From the NCBI GenBank assembly GCA_000498155.1, contig AXZN01000062.1:1-64000 (forward strand): a stretch of 64,000 nucleotides of DNA, read 5' to 3'. The translations under genes were made by a program, and so were the position numbers. Under the pieces are notes generated by a model, which did no database searches, was not told the origin of the DNA, and saw only the letters and a list, made by a program, of their open reading frames with translations. Positions 1-10,768 of the stretch are shown here, one piece after another; position 1 is the first letter of the stretch; each line of letters opens with the position of its first letter. This stretch comes from Shiraia sp. slf14 (taxonomy: Eukaryota > Ascomycota > Dothideomycetes > Pleosporales > Shiraiaceae).

Positions 1-3000
1 TCTATATAATTAAGTATAAATAATAACTTCTAATTTATAGGCTAAATTATTCTTTTTTAGTAGAACTACTTTATTAATATATAAGCGTCTTCTTTATAGT
101 CTACTACTCTACTAGTAGTATCTAGATTACTACTACCTCTTATAGTAGTTATAGCCTTTTTATATTATATTTTTAAATTTATATTTTTAAATAGTTTAGG
201 TTTAACTACTAAAGCTAGCTAATCTATTATATTATTAGTAACCTTAAAGAACTCTTAAAGTTTCTTCTTTAACTAAGGAAGCTATACTATTAGAGAAATA
301 GATCTAGTAATCTCTTCTAACCTCTTATACGTTAGGCTATAATAATATATCTTCTTATAAGCCTTTTAATTATAATAGAAGTTATACTATTTTAAATATA
401 CTAATATTTAGTATAATTTATAGTCTAGTATCTTATAACCTAGTAAGGTATATATAAGATAACTAGTATTATATTTACTATTATTTCTCTTTACTATTTC
501 TTTATTTAGATCTAGAGTTAGAAGATATAAAGTTATAAATAAACTATTATTCTTAGCTAGGTATACTTTTTCTTCTACCTTATTAGTAAGAATATACGCG
601 TAGTTATATAAGTTACTTAATAAAGTACTTATATTTTTATATTTTTATAGCTAATTTAGTATAGCTATACTAATCTTTATCTTACTAAATAATCTAATAA
701 GATTCTTTATCTTTAAGTTAACTTATAGAGAGAGAGTCTTATAAGTTAGCTCTTTAGCCTCTTAAACTACTTCTTAAATAGCCTCTTTTAATACTTTTCT
801 TAGCTTACTTAAGACTTAATAAGCTAGCTTTAACTCTTCTTTATTTATTTAGATTAATACTTCTTAAACCCCTTCGCGTTAATAATATAGCTTCTTTACG
901 TACGTATAGATCTTCTCTATATTAAATAAGTTTAGCTTATTAGAGTCTAGGCTATTTAGTATATTAATTAATACTACCTCTTTATCTACTCTTTATAGGC
1001 CTCTAAAGAAGAAGTACCTCTTCTTAGTAGTAAGGATTTAGCCTATAGCTTTATATACGTTGCTATATACTATAAATTTAGTATAATACTTAGATAGAAT
1101 TTATAAAAGGCTTTATTTATATAAGCCTTTAAGAAAGCTCTTATACCTATTCTTTAGCTAATATTCTTATCTTTCTAGTATTCTTTTATAGTCTTCTAAA
1201 GCTTTACTTACTTTTTCTTCTTATATAGTTTTATTTTAGTAATAAAGCTTTTAGTTATTTAGTTATAAAAATCTAGTAAGACTAAAACTTATTCTTTATT
1301 ACTTAGTCTTTTATTCTTAGCTTATCTATTAAACTTCTTTAGAAACTTTATTATATCTTTTTTATTAAACTAAAGATTTATATAGCTAAGCTTTATAAAA
1401 ATAAGTAGCTTAAGTCTTTTATTACTTATAAATAGTACTAGAATTAGACTAATTTATTCTTAAGCTAAATTTAAGATAGTAGAAAGTAACTTAAGTTTAC
1501 TAGCTATATTTTATTTTATTAGCTTTATTACTTATAATCTACTATAAGTATAGATTACTTTTAAAGTAGGCTCTCTAATTACTATATTACTAATAGTTTT
1601 TTTATACTAATACTTTTTAATTAAATTAACTACTAGTTATATATTAAGCTCTCTTTTAGACTATAGTCTTTATAGCTCTTAAGTAATTAAAATAGTTCTT
1701 AATAGTCTTTAGTACCTTCTATAATTAGGTAACTTATCTTCTTATTACTTTATAGCTTATAGCCTTTATTACTACTTACTACTAACTTCTTAGTTTAACT
1801 CTTTTTCTTATTAAATATTGATACTAACTTAGACTATAAGCTTAGTACGTATTTTATAAATAATAATCTTTATTTTTACTAATATCTTAATATTTTTAAT
1901 TACTATAATCTTACTTTATAAGCTTATCCTATTCTTTATCTTATAAGCTCTTAGGTTCTTTTTCTTAGCTACTAAATCTTAAAGCTACTTTTTAGCTAAT
2001 TATAGCTTTTATATAAGTCTCTTCTAGAAGCTTATAAAGCTAATTATTTATTTAGTAGCTTTATTAAAGGCTTCTCTTATAAGCCTTTAAAGCTACTAAT
2101 ATTAATAAAGGCTTTTATAAGAGTTCTTTATAATAACTCTTAAAGATAATTTTTTCTAGTAATTTTTAGTAAAAACTCTCTATATAGTCTTTATATTACC
2201 TCTTATTAGTAGTACTAATTAAACTTAATACTACTAAAGACCTCTTTAGTAGGTTTTTACTTCTAATTACTAGTAACTAATTCTTAATCTTTTTATTAAT
2301 AATTAATAAGTAATTAATTATAATAAATTTCTTTATAAGCGCTTTCTTTTTTACTTATATAATAATATAGCTCTCTTACCTTTACTACTTATTTCTTTTT
2401 AAATATACTACTTTAATATAGCTAACTTAAATACCTTATATACTAGTAATTTTTAGGTTTATACCTTTATATAACTTATACTTTAATAACTTTTACTTTT
2501 CTTAAAGTTAAATTAATACTTACTCTCTTCTAATAAGTAGTCTAATTAATAAACTAATAAGCTTTCTTAAATAAGTTTTTTTATACGTTACTTATAAATA
2601 CTAATACTTTTAATTACTAGTAGCCTCTTATATACTATTCTACTAAGCTTATAAATACTTAGTTTAGTATAATATTATAAGTACTAATTCTTTTATCTAG
2701 CTAAGGCTTAAAAAATAAGCCTTTTAAGCTTTATTATTTATACTATTAAAAAGAGTATAATTACCTAAATTAGCTTTAGATAGGTTAGAGAACTAGTATA
2801 GTAAGAAATAATTAGTAGAAAAAAGCTAATTTATATACTTAATTAATACTAAAGAACTATTATTAGAATAGTTAATACTTAAAAAAAAATATATTCTCTT
2901 AAATAAGAGGTTATAAGATTATTAAGAACCTCTTTTTACCTACTCTACTTATAATTCTACTTTCGTTCTATATAGGTATAATCTATCTATTAATTAATAG

Positions 3001-4084
3001 CTATATTAGCTATAGTATAATATATTAATTATAGTATCTTACTAATTTAATTACTAACTTTATTATAATTAGTCTAGAATATAAAATAACTCTTAAACTT
3101 ACTAAGTTTAATTAATATAATTTATTACTATAAGTTATACTACTATTTCTAGATATATATATATTTTTAATATATATAATATCTTAAGATCTCTTACTAA
3201 AGTTTTAAGAAAGATAGTATATATTTTATATAAAAAACTAATTATATAAAAATTAGTATATTACTTTTATTATAGTATTATAAAAAATATATATAAAAAG
3301 TAAATTATAAGAACTTTATAGTTTTAAAACTTTATAATTTTATAAACTATATTAAAATAAAAGAATTTTCTTTTATTAGTTTATATATAAGTTATATAAT
3401 ATAGCGTAGGTTTTCTTTTATAGTAGAGGTATAAATAAGAGATAATATTATAAAGCTTATAAAGAATCTATAATATATATATAATTTATAAATATTAAAT
3501 ATATTAATAATAACTTTTAATAGTAATTAAGTATATAAACTAATACTTTTTTACTACTTATTTTTTACTATACTAGTTTCTAAAATTATTTAAAGCTAAT
3601 TTAAGTAACTATAATTTACTTAATAGTATAGTAAGAGATATAAAGCTTTAGATTAGTACTAATTTTAATTAATATATAATACTTTTAGCTAGTACTTATT
3701 TTAATTAAGATATAAAGTAATATAATCTTATTTAATTTATTAATAAAATTAAATATTATAAGTATTTATATAGTAACTAAAAAGTAAGAAAGATAGAAGA
3801 ATATATAAGTAATAAGATTTAAATATAAAGAATATATAAGCTATAAGGCTTATATAAAGAATAAAAAAATAATATATATAATAAAATATATACTTTTATA
3901 GTTTTATATTATTTTATATAATTATATACTACTTTAAAGTAGTTATTATACTATAAAAAAAGTTCTATTAATAATAAGTTTAGAAAATATAATTTACTTT
4001 TATAAAAGAAACTTAAAATTATAGTTACTATTACTATATAAAGTATATAGTAACCTAAGAATATATATATTACTTTACGTAATC
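1..4084. repeat. RIP-degraded AT-rich block (former repeat)
   Basis: The stretch is very AT-rich and contains no ORF worth calling on either strand. By eye I find essentially no CpA and only two TpG dinucleotides (near 1061 and 1819), while TpA is everywhere and CpT/ApG survive. This is what repeat-induced point mutation leaves when every CpA (and TpG on the other strand) has gone to TpA. The parent element, presumably one or more transposons, is too eroded to name: no terminal repeats or motifs were recognisable. Both strands are equally affected. The block runs off the left edge and stops abruptly at the 3' end of the alpha-galactosidase gene, so it probably is the edge of a larger AT isochore, subtelomeric or pericentromeric (inference). 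Confidence 0.9.
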
Positions 4085-6205
4085 TTATATAGTTTCTTCT
4101 AACTGAAATTGAAATAGTCTAGCACAGATCGTATTAGGTAGCTTTACCTTAACAAGTCCTCTTTTGTCGTCCCAGCTCGTTTCAACCTGGAAACTTTCAG
4201 GGTAAAGCAAAGTGATCTTGACATCTAGCGTTCTTGCTAGATGCGAAATAGGCAAAGAATATGTGGTGTCTCCACCTCTTCGCCAGACTGCAAGCAATGT
4301 TCGATCCTCACAAATCAGACCGTAGGCCAGCCAGTCATCATGCCATTTTGGTAGTCCCAGAGGCCAAAAGGGTAGAGCTGTTTTAATATCGTTTCTAATG
4401 GATTTGTAGACCTGAATACCCTGTTTAATTATCGTGAACTGGGGAGGTGAAAGTTGATCCAGACGACCACTAAGATGAACTCGTCCCAACAGACCATTCA
4501 CCACAGTCAAAGCATTTATCTCATCGCTCCATTCTCTCTGTGGATATACCCACGTTGCCCCTTGTTCAGGTGTCACCGCTGTGAAAATAGCCGCGGCAAT
4601 GGCGCTGTAATACACGGGGTCTTCCTGGTCGGATGTAGATTGAATTGGATGGGCTGAGAGCATAGCGTAGTCCATTCTTTGCGCACCACTTGAGCAATTT
4701 TCAATGACCAAACCGGGATATCTATCCAACAGGCTGTATATCCAAGCCAAATAGGCGCGGTTGTGCTCGAGATGCGCAGCGCCTGGACTGAGTGTACCAA
4801 CATCAGTGCCCTGAACAATCTCGATATTGTAATCGAATTTGAAGTAACCAACACCCAAATCGGTTACCAGTCGCTTTACAACTTGGTCTAGATGTTTCTT
4901 GACAGCTTGATGTCGAAAGTCCAGCTGATACCTGTCCCGTTCGGTGATCCGTTTGCCATTTTGCTGGAAGAACGCTTCCGGTGGCAAAGTGTCAGCGAGT
5001 TTGCATTTTATTCCAATCGATTCAGGCTCTATCCATACACCAGGGATCAAGCCTGCCTCTTTTAGCTCTCTGAGAAGAGACCCAAAGCCAGACGGAAATC
5101 TCCTGGCAGATGGTTTCCACTCGCCAATATCATCCCACCAGTTACTGTCATTAGAGTACCACCCTGCATCGATTACAAAGTACTCTGCACCAGCCTCGAC
5201 GGCTGGGCGAATTAGGCTGCGAATTTTGGCCTCATCTGGATCACCCATGAGGCAATTCATATAATCATTGAAGATGACAGGGAGGTTGACATTGTCAGTA
5301 TGCAGTCGACGAATCTGTCTTCGATATCGTGTCAAAGCTTGGAAGGCAGTATCGGGATTTCCGTGAACATGGCAAAGTGCTGTAGGTACAGTCGTAAACA
5401 CCTGTCCTGGTCCAATATTCTGTGTCGAATCATGATCATTTTTAGTAGGCCCGCTCAACGCAACATAAACCTGTGCACCCCAATCACCAATCTCCCATTT
5501 CCAGGAGCCATTGTTCTCGATTTGCCATAGCCAGGTGTCGGAATCCTTTTCGCTATATAGCATACCCATAGGAAGATGCGAACCGGATGAGAAACTGCCC
5601 TGGTTTGAGTGCCCGAATGTCACAAATGACGCAGGTAGACGATCTGCGAGGAAACTGTCGATTCCCACATCTGGAAGCGATTGCGAGCGCCACTGGGCTT
5701 CCCGAAACCAGGTGTTTGTAGCTGAGTGGATTGTGTAGTCTTGCCACCAATTTGGAGAAACCCTCGTTAATCCACCGACCACGAGCGAGGGTAAAGATGT
5801 AACAAAAATCGGCTGTTCAGAGGTATTAAGAATTGTCGCCCAAGCTCGCAGTACTGGGACTCCCTTGAATACGGTGAACATCGAGTTAACACTCAGACCA
5901 AACTCCTCATCCTTGGTCATGACTTCGCAGTGACTGGCTTCAGAATCTGTCCAGTGGCGATAGGAGATATATTTCAGTCTTGAAGCGTGGTAACTAGACA
6001 GGAGGGCTTTGGATGTTTTCGATCCATTGAAGTTACCTTCGCCTTGCAACCGAAGTTGATGCATTGGAATCAAAAACTTATCTGGTTCTTGAGCAGTGAG
6101 GCCCTTTCCAGTTGGCTCAATACTCCCGATACTGACAATCTCATTCTTGTCGACTATGAAATACACCGTGAGTCCTTCAGTCTTCCATGTAAATGATTTC
6201 TTCAT
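4085..6205 (-). CDS. GH36 alpha-galactosidase, intracellular type
   Basis: A single-exon gene of 706 aa. The start is the ATG at 6205-6203; the frame extends further left but has no other ATG. GH36 enzymes release terminal alpha-1,6-galactose from melibiose, raffinose and related sugars with retention. The catalytic region has the family layout: FVIDAGWY (Asp346), the VWIEPE stretch, FKFDYN with the expected nucleophile Asp458, ENCSSGAQRMD (around 502-512), and STSDQ with the expected acid/base Asp526. Length matches the roughly 720-residue GH36 class. The N-terminus has no hydrophobic signal peptide, so the enzyme is probably cytosolic. It faces away from the sugar transporter that starts at 7453, and they share a 1.25-kb promoter. 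Its last codons lie against the RIP-destroyed block. The reading frame is intact. Substrate preference cannot be told from sequence. Confidence 0.93.
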   Translation of the reverse strand: MKKSFTWKTEGLTVYFIVDKNEIVSIGSIEPTGKGLTAQEPDKFLIPMHQLRLQGEGNFNGSKTSKALLSSYHASRLKYISYRHWTDSEASHCEVMTKDEEFGLSVNSMFTVFKGVPVLRAWATILNTSEQPIFVTSLPSLVVGGLTRVSPNWWQDYTIHSATNTWFREAQWRSQSLPDVGIDSFLADRLPASFVTFGHSNQGSFSSGSHLPMGMLYSEKDSDTWLWQIENNGSWKWEIGDWGAQVYVALSGPTKNDHDSTQNIGPGQVFTTVPTALCHVHGNPDTAFQALTRYRRQIRRLHTDNVNLPVIFNDYMNCLMGDPDEAKIRSLIRPAVEAGAEYFVIDAGWYSNDSNWWDDIGEWKPSARRFPSGFGSLLRELKEAGLIPGVWIEPESIGIKCKLADTLPPEAFFQQNGKRITERDRYQLDFRHQAVKKHLDQVVKRLVTDLGVGYFKFDYNIEIVQGTDVGTLSPGAAHLEHNRAYLAWIYSLLDRYPGLVIENCSSGAQRMDYAMLSAHPIQSTSDQEDPVYYSAIAAAIFTAVTPEQGATWVYPQREWSDEINALTVVNGLLGRVHLSGRLDQLSPPQFTIIKQGIQVYKSIRNDIKTALPFWPLGLPKWHDDWLAYGLICEDRTLLAVWRRGGDTTYSLPISHLARTLDVKITLLYPESFQVETSWDDKRGLVKVKLPNTICARLFQFQLEETI

Positions 6206-6393
6206 GTTCTGTATTTCCAATTGTTGCAAACACAGGTGTTCGGGTTCAAGCAGCGGTTTGGTATAAGTTTACGCTTTGATAATGAATCATACAAGTTCGA
6301 ACAGCTTGATGAAAATATGTCAAACAGTTGCAGTGATTGGCGGAATCAATTTTCTCCATGATATCCAACATGCGGCCTGCGCCTCCTCCAAGG

Positions 6394-6415
6394 GTGGGGA
6401 TTTCATATACCCCAC
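6394..6415. promoter_or_regulatory. Inverted pair of CreA/Mig1-type sites
   Basis: GTGGGG at 6394-6399 and CCCCAC at 6410-6415 form perfect inverted hexamers around a 10-bp spacer. Each matches the carbon-catabolite repressor consensus SYGGRG. The pair lies 190-210 bp upstream of the alpha-galactosidase start. Paired CreA sites are the functional form in several Aspergillus promoters, so glucose repression of this gene is a reasonable inference. Confidence 0.55.
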
Positions 6416-7282
6416 AATATTCCCCCCATTTCATCCAGAATATCCAACGAAATCGGACTACGCTTTATGCCCGGGTAATGGCGAGGCGTCCACTTGCGAG
6501 TGAACTATTGGGGGACCAAAGAGGGGGTGCTCCTCGTCCGAAAGTCACCGGTAATTCTGATGCGGCTCAGTCTCTGATTACGGGTACAAAGCACTTCAGA
6601 TGTTAGCTAGGGAACTCGCCCGGTCAATTCTTAAGTAATTATTGAAACATTAGAAAACTCCGAAGCTCAGACAGAGCCGAAGCGCGACTGATGCTTTGTA
6701 CCCCAACACGCCAATACCACCATAGCTTCCAGATGACATCAGTCAAAATCCTAGTCGGCGTTATGGTGAAGTCATCGTCCTTTGCTGAATCTTCCATGTA
6801 GTTGGCAACGCCACACAAATGTAAGTCAATTTACCCTCCAGCTACATGTCTATTTGATGTCAAAGGCTGCCTTCGTGCTGTGATTTTGACCATGAACACA
6901 ACAGGTCCCGCAAAGGAAGAAACTCTTGCACCAATCTGCACTCAATGGAGCGTCTATATTCCTAATCCGTTTCTAATTGGACCTTTTTCGTTCATATACG
7001 TCAACGCAGGAGACAAGTTCATGGCCTGTTACATCTCGCAAAATTTGTGACCAGTCAAAGGTTACACGTTTGATTCGAGCAATTTCGGCCATTAATATGA
7101 TGATAAGAATTGCTGAATAGTCAACATATACATAGTTTCATATATACGGCGACGGTCCGTTTGATGGTACACAATCCACTGCCTACCCCGCAGCTGTAGA
7201 ATACCTATCTCGATAACGTCTGGGTGGATTTCCATGAATTAGCTGCAGGATCACATTCTACCGGATTGAGGTCTCCCAGAGA

Positions 7283-7288
7283 GCGGGG
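7283..7288 (+). promoter_or_regulatory. Single CreA-type site near transporter
   Basis: GCGGGG matches SYGGRG and lies 165 bp upstream of the transporter start. A lone site of this length is weak evidence; its value is that the partner gene carries a paired site. Confidence 0.35.
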
Positions 7289-7452
7289 AGGTTAATTATT
7301 AAGAGAACCCTTATCGCAGAGTCGTTCTTGCACTGGGTCGACGCTTCGTCTTATCTACTGAGTACCTACTACTTCGCTTTTTTGATGATCGTGCAAGTTT
7401 TGATACAACGCCCAAGCAATTGTGCAATTTTTTCCATTCTGGAAAATTTAAG

Positions 7453-9194
7453 ATGGATGCCAGAATCGATTCCGGGACTATGGTTCACAAACAAAGGGCC
7501 CACGATCACAACATAAAGCCCGAAGCGACAACAACAACAGCAGTGTCCATTTCTAGAGTCCACGGGGACACAGCGATCGATTCTGCTCGACGTGGTAATG
7601 AACGCGAACATTCTATAACCGTCAAAGAAGCTTTGAAGTCTTATTATCCGGCTGTTTTCTGGTCCTGGATAGTGTCAATGGCCATCGTCATGGAAGGTTA
7701 CGCAACAATTTTGGTCGGCAATCTCTTCGCGTACCCTACCTATGCCAAAAAGTTTGGAAGGTATGACACATCAACGCAGAGCTACCAGATTGAATCAAAG
7801 TGGCAAAGTGCGATGTATAGCGCGCCTCAGGGGTTCGCGTTTCTCGGTGCTTTTTTGAATGGATGGATTATCTCCAAGCATGGATATAGACCAGCGTTTA
7901 TGACGGCATTGATTTTAATGACAGGCTTTACAGCTATCAATGTTTTCGGAATGAGTGTAGAATTGCAAGCTGTTGGGCAGATTCTTAGTGGGTAAGCGTT
8001 CCTTTCATCATATGTACTTTTCCTGTGCCTCCTTGGACTACCGAACCCGATTGAGGTCAACGACTGACCCTGAAAAGCATTCCCTGGGGGATGCAAGCAA
8101 CTATTGGCCCAGCTTATGCCTCGGAAATATGCCCTTTAAAGCTTCGACCTTTCCTCACGGCATATGTCAACATGTGTTGGACAATCGGGCAGTTCGTCGC
8201 AGCTGGCGTATTGAAAAGCTTCCTCAATCGCTCTGACGAATGGGGTTGGCGGATTCCATTCGCGCTGCAGTGGATGTGGATTCCCGGATTAGTTGTAGCA
8301 GCGATTTTCATGCCAGAGTCGCCATGGCATCTCGTTCGTAAAGGACATGATGCAGAAGCAGAAAGCATTCTGCACCGCCTTACAGCAAAGAACGAGCATG
8401 TGTACGCGAAAGATATTGTAGCACATATGCATCATACAGACCGAACAGAACGAGAGATCTCGGTTGGCACTTCGTACCTTGATTGTTTCAAGGGGAGAGA
8501 TTTACGCAGGACAGAGATCGCCTGCGTATGTTTCGTCGGTCAGGTCCTCTGTGGTTCGCAATTCGCATACTCTGCGACGTACTTCTTCCAACAGGCTGGA
8601 CTAGACTCCAGCGATGCTTACGCGCTGAACCTTGGCGCAACTGGTATCGGATTTACATGTACCATTTTGGTATGGTTCCTTCTTAATCGTATTGGTCGTC
8701 GTCGATTATACATAACTGGAATGTCGCTTGAGGCGATATGGCTATTCATTATTGGATCGTTAGCCTTCTCTAAAAGCAATACTGTTAAATGGGTACAGGC
8801 AAGCCTTTGTCTTGTGTGGCTTGCTACATTCCATCTTTCACTCGGACCAATTGGTTGGGTTATTCCTGCCGAAGTCAGCTCGACACGTTTACGATCGAAA
8901 ACTGTTGTGCTAGCTCGTAACGCTTACTACCTAGTCATTATTGTCGCAAATACTATTCAGCCATATATGATGAACCCTACGGCGTGGAATTGGAAAGGAA
9001 GATCTGGGTTTTTCTGGTTTGCCTTCGCGCTCTTAACAGCTATTTGGGCTTGGTTCCGATTACCGGAGACAAAGCATCGCACGTTCGAGGAACTTGATCT
9101 TATGTTCGAAGCGAATTTATCTACAAGACAGTTTCGACAGCATGTAGTAAGTGCCTATGATAGTTACAAAGAAGAAGCCAAAACAGCCTCTTAG
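7453..9194 (+). CDS. MFS sugar transporter, alpha-glucoside/lactose permease type
   Basis: Two exons, 7453-7991 and 8078-9194, encode 551 aa. The 86-bp intron has donor GTAAGC and a GACTGAC branch site. ATG 7453 has a good context (AAGATGG) and is the first ATG in frame. The protein is a 12-helix proton symporter of the sugar porter family: the exon join recreates GIPWG after a GQILSG segment, as in maltose/alpha-glucoside and lactose permeases of fungi. PESPWHLVRKG follows helix 6, RIGRRR lies in the loop between helices 8 and 9, and PAEVSSTRLRSKT follows helix 10. The loop PETKHRTFEELD near the C-terminus is typical. It should act in the plasma membrane. Next to the GH36 gene, an alpha-galactoside is the likeliest cargo, but sequence alone does not prove it. 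Confidence 0.92.
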
Positions 9195-9537
9195 GAGTCT
9201 AGTAGGCCTTTAAAAGATTACTCTAGACAATAAGACTATTTCTAGATCAGTTCGCATTTATAAATTTTCCCATAGACAAGCGACTTCCGATACTCCGTGA
9301 GGTGTGATAGCTTGTGGTCACGTTTTTGCGAGCTTGGGCCAATCTAGCGCGCGAGAACGGCACCTTGCCTCATTTCAACCTTCACTTCGCCGTCGCCGCA
9401 GCCACTGCTTTCGAGGTCCTAATGTGTCTCCAAGGATGATTGTACGGTATAGAAACTTGCTAGCGACCAGTATTGACTCGATACCCTGAGCACGTCGCGG
9501 GTGCAGCATCGAGCACATCAGCCTCACAAAGATTACC
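9195..9537. other. Intergenic, tandem genes
   Basis: The gap holds the 3' flank of the transporter and the promoter of the phosphatase gene. I see no further gene, tRNA or clear element in it. Confidence 0.6.
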
Positions 9538-10623
9538 ATGCCAGGTCTTCCGTGTACGTCAGTCGCCAACACCCAGCATACTTTCGCGCTCAATGTTGCT
9601 GACTTCTATGTGAAGCTACCGTAGATCTCGATGAGTGTATTTCGCGACTTTCCAAAAAGGAGCTGCTGGCCGAGTCGGTCGTCGAGGCGATATGCGCAAA
9701 GACTAAGGAGCTGCTGATGAAGGAGAGCAACGTGGTACATATCAGAGCACCTGTCACTGTGGTGGGCGACATCCACGGACAGTTCTTCGATATGATGGAG
9801 ATTTTCAAGATCGGAGGGCCGTGTCCAGACACAAATTACTTGTTCTTGGGTATGTTCGTAGCCTCGACCCCAACCTTGCCACGCAGCCAGCCTTGACGAA
9901 CGGGACTGACTGGAGACAGGCGATTACGTTGACCGCGGCCTTTTCTCTGTCGAGACTATATCACTTCTTGTATGCTTAAAGCTGCGATACCCACACAGGG
10001 TCCATTTGATCCGTGGCAACCATGAATCTCGAGGTGTTACACAGTCGTATGGCTTCTACACTGAATGTTCGCGCAAGTATGGGAACGCAAACGTATGGCA
10101 TTATTTCACCGACATGTTCGACTTTTTGACACTGTCCGTTGTCATTAATGACCAGATATTCTGCGTCCATGGGGGTCTGTCGCCTTCGATTCATTCGATC
10201 GATCAAATAAAAATTATTGATCGATTTCGCGAGATACCACATGAAGGACCAATGGCAGATTTGGTATGGAGTGATCCAGACCCAGATAGAGACGAATTTT
10301 CTCTCAGCCCCAGAGGTGCTGGCTACACTTTTGGGGCACAAGTGGTTAAAAAGTTTCTGGAAGTCAATGCAATGTCACACATTTTGCGGGCGCACCAGTT
10401 ATGTCAGGAGGGTTTTCAAGTTCTTTACGATGATCGGCTCAGCACTGTCTGGAGCGCACCGAACTACTGTTATCGATGTGGGAATATGGCGAGTGTGCTG
10501 GAGGTTAGTGATACCGGCGAGCGCTTTTTTAACGTTTTCGATGCAAGTCCGGACAATGATGTACATCGAGCTGAACAACAGCAACAACAAGGGAAAGAGG
10601 TGACGACAGAGTACTTCCTATGA
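9538..10623 (+). CDS. ppg1: Ppg1-type serine/threonine phosphatase catalytic subunit
   Basis: Three exons, 9538-9553, 9616-9849 and 9920-10623, give 317 aa. The 16-nt first exon is inferred: it supplies an ATG in good context, a GTACGT donor and a TGCTGAC branch site, and restores the frame. Metal-site motifs of the PPP family are all present: GDIHGQ, GDYVDRG, RGNHE, HGGLSP, the SAPNYCYRCGN block and the C-terminal YFL tail shared with PP2A-like enzymes. IKIIDRFREIPHEGPMADLV and HQLCQEGFQVL fit Ppg1 better than PP2A, PP4 or Sit4. Ppg1 works in the Far/STRIPAK complex, controlling mitophagy and signalling in yeast. A Gln run near the C-terminus (AEQQQQQG) is a local feature. Assignment to Ppg1 rather than PP4 is good but not certain. 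Confidence 0.88.
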
Positions 10624-10768
10624 TACGCACAGTACATAGCAGCGAAAATGGCATGTGATGTTTCAAACTTCTACCTTGATAGAAGTGCAGTCATGAAACC
10701 AAATACAGACTATTCAGTTATAGTAGTTATGTGCTTTGAATCTACGGGCGGCGTGCTTTGCAACTTAT

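Larger units (their letters stand above)
6206..7452. promoter_or_regulatory. Shared divergent promoter, GH36 / sugar transporter
   Basis: This 1.25-kb gap separates the start codons of the two divergent genes and holds no credible gene; the short ORFs in it have no family features. It contains SYGGRG-type CreA sites, including an inverted pair at 6394-6415 and a GCGGGG at 7283-7288. A CCG-N8-CGG everted pair at 6538-6551 could be a Zn2Cys6 factor site, but such spacing occurs often by chance. Confidence 0.6.

Noticed and set aside
1..4084. Search for LTRs or terminal inverted repeats of a transposon
   Set aside because: The AT-only sequence gives many spurious matches and no convincing pair of ends inside the window.
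4085..6205. GH36 gene as a RIP-damaged pseudogene
   Set aside because: The frame is open over 706 codons, catalytic residues are present and CpA/TpG are normal inside the gene.
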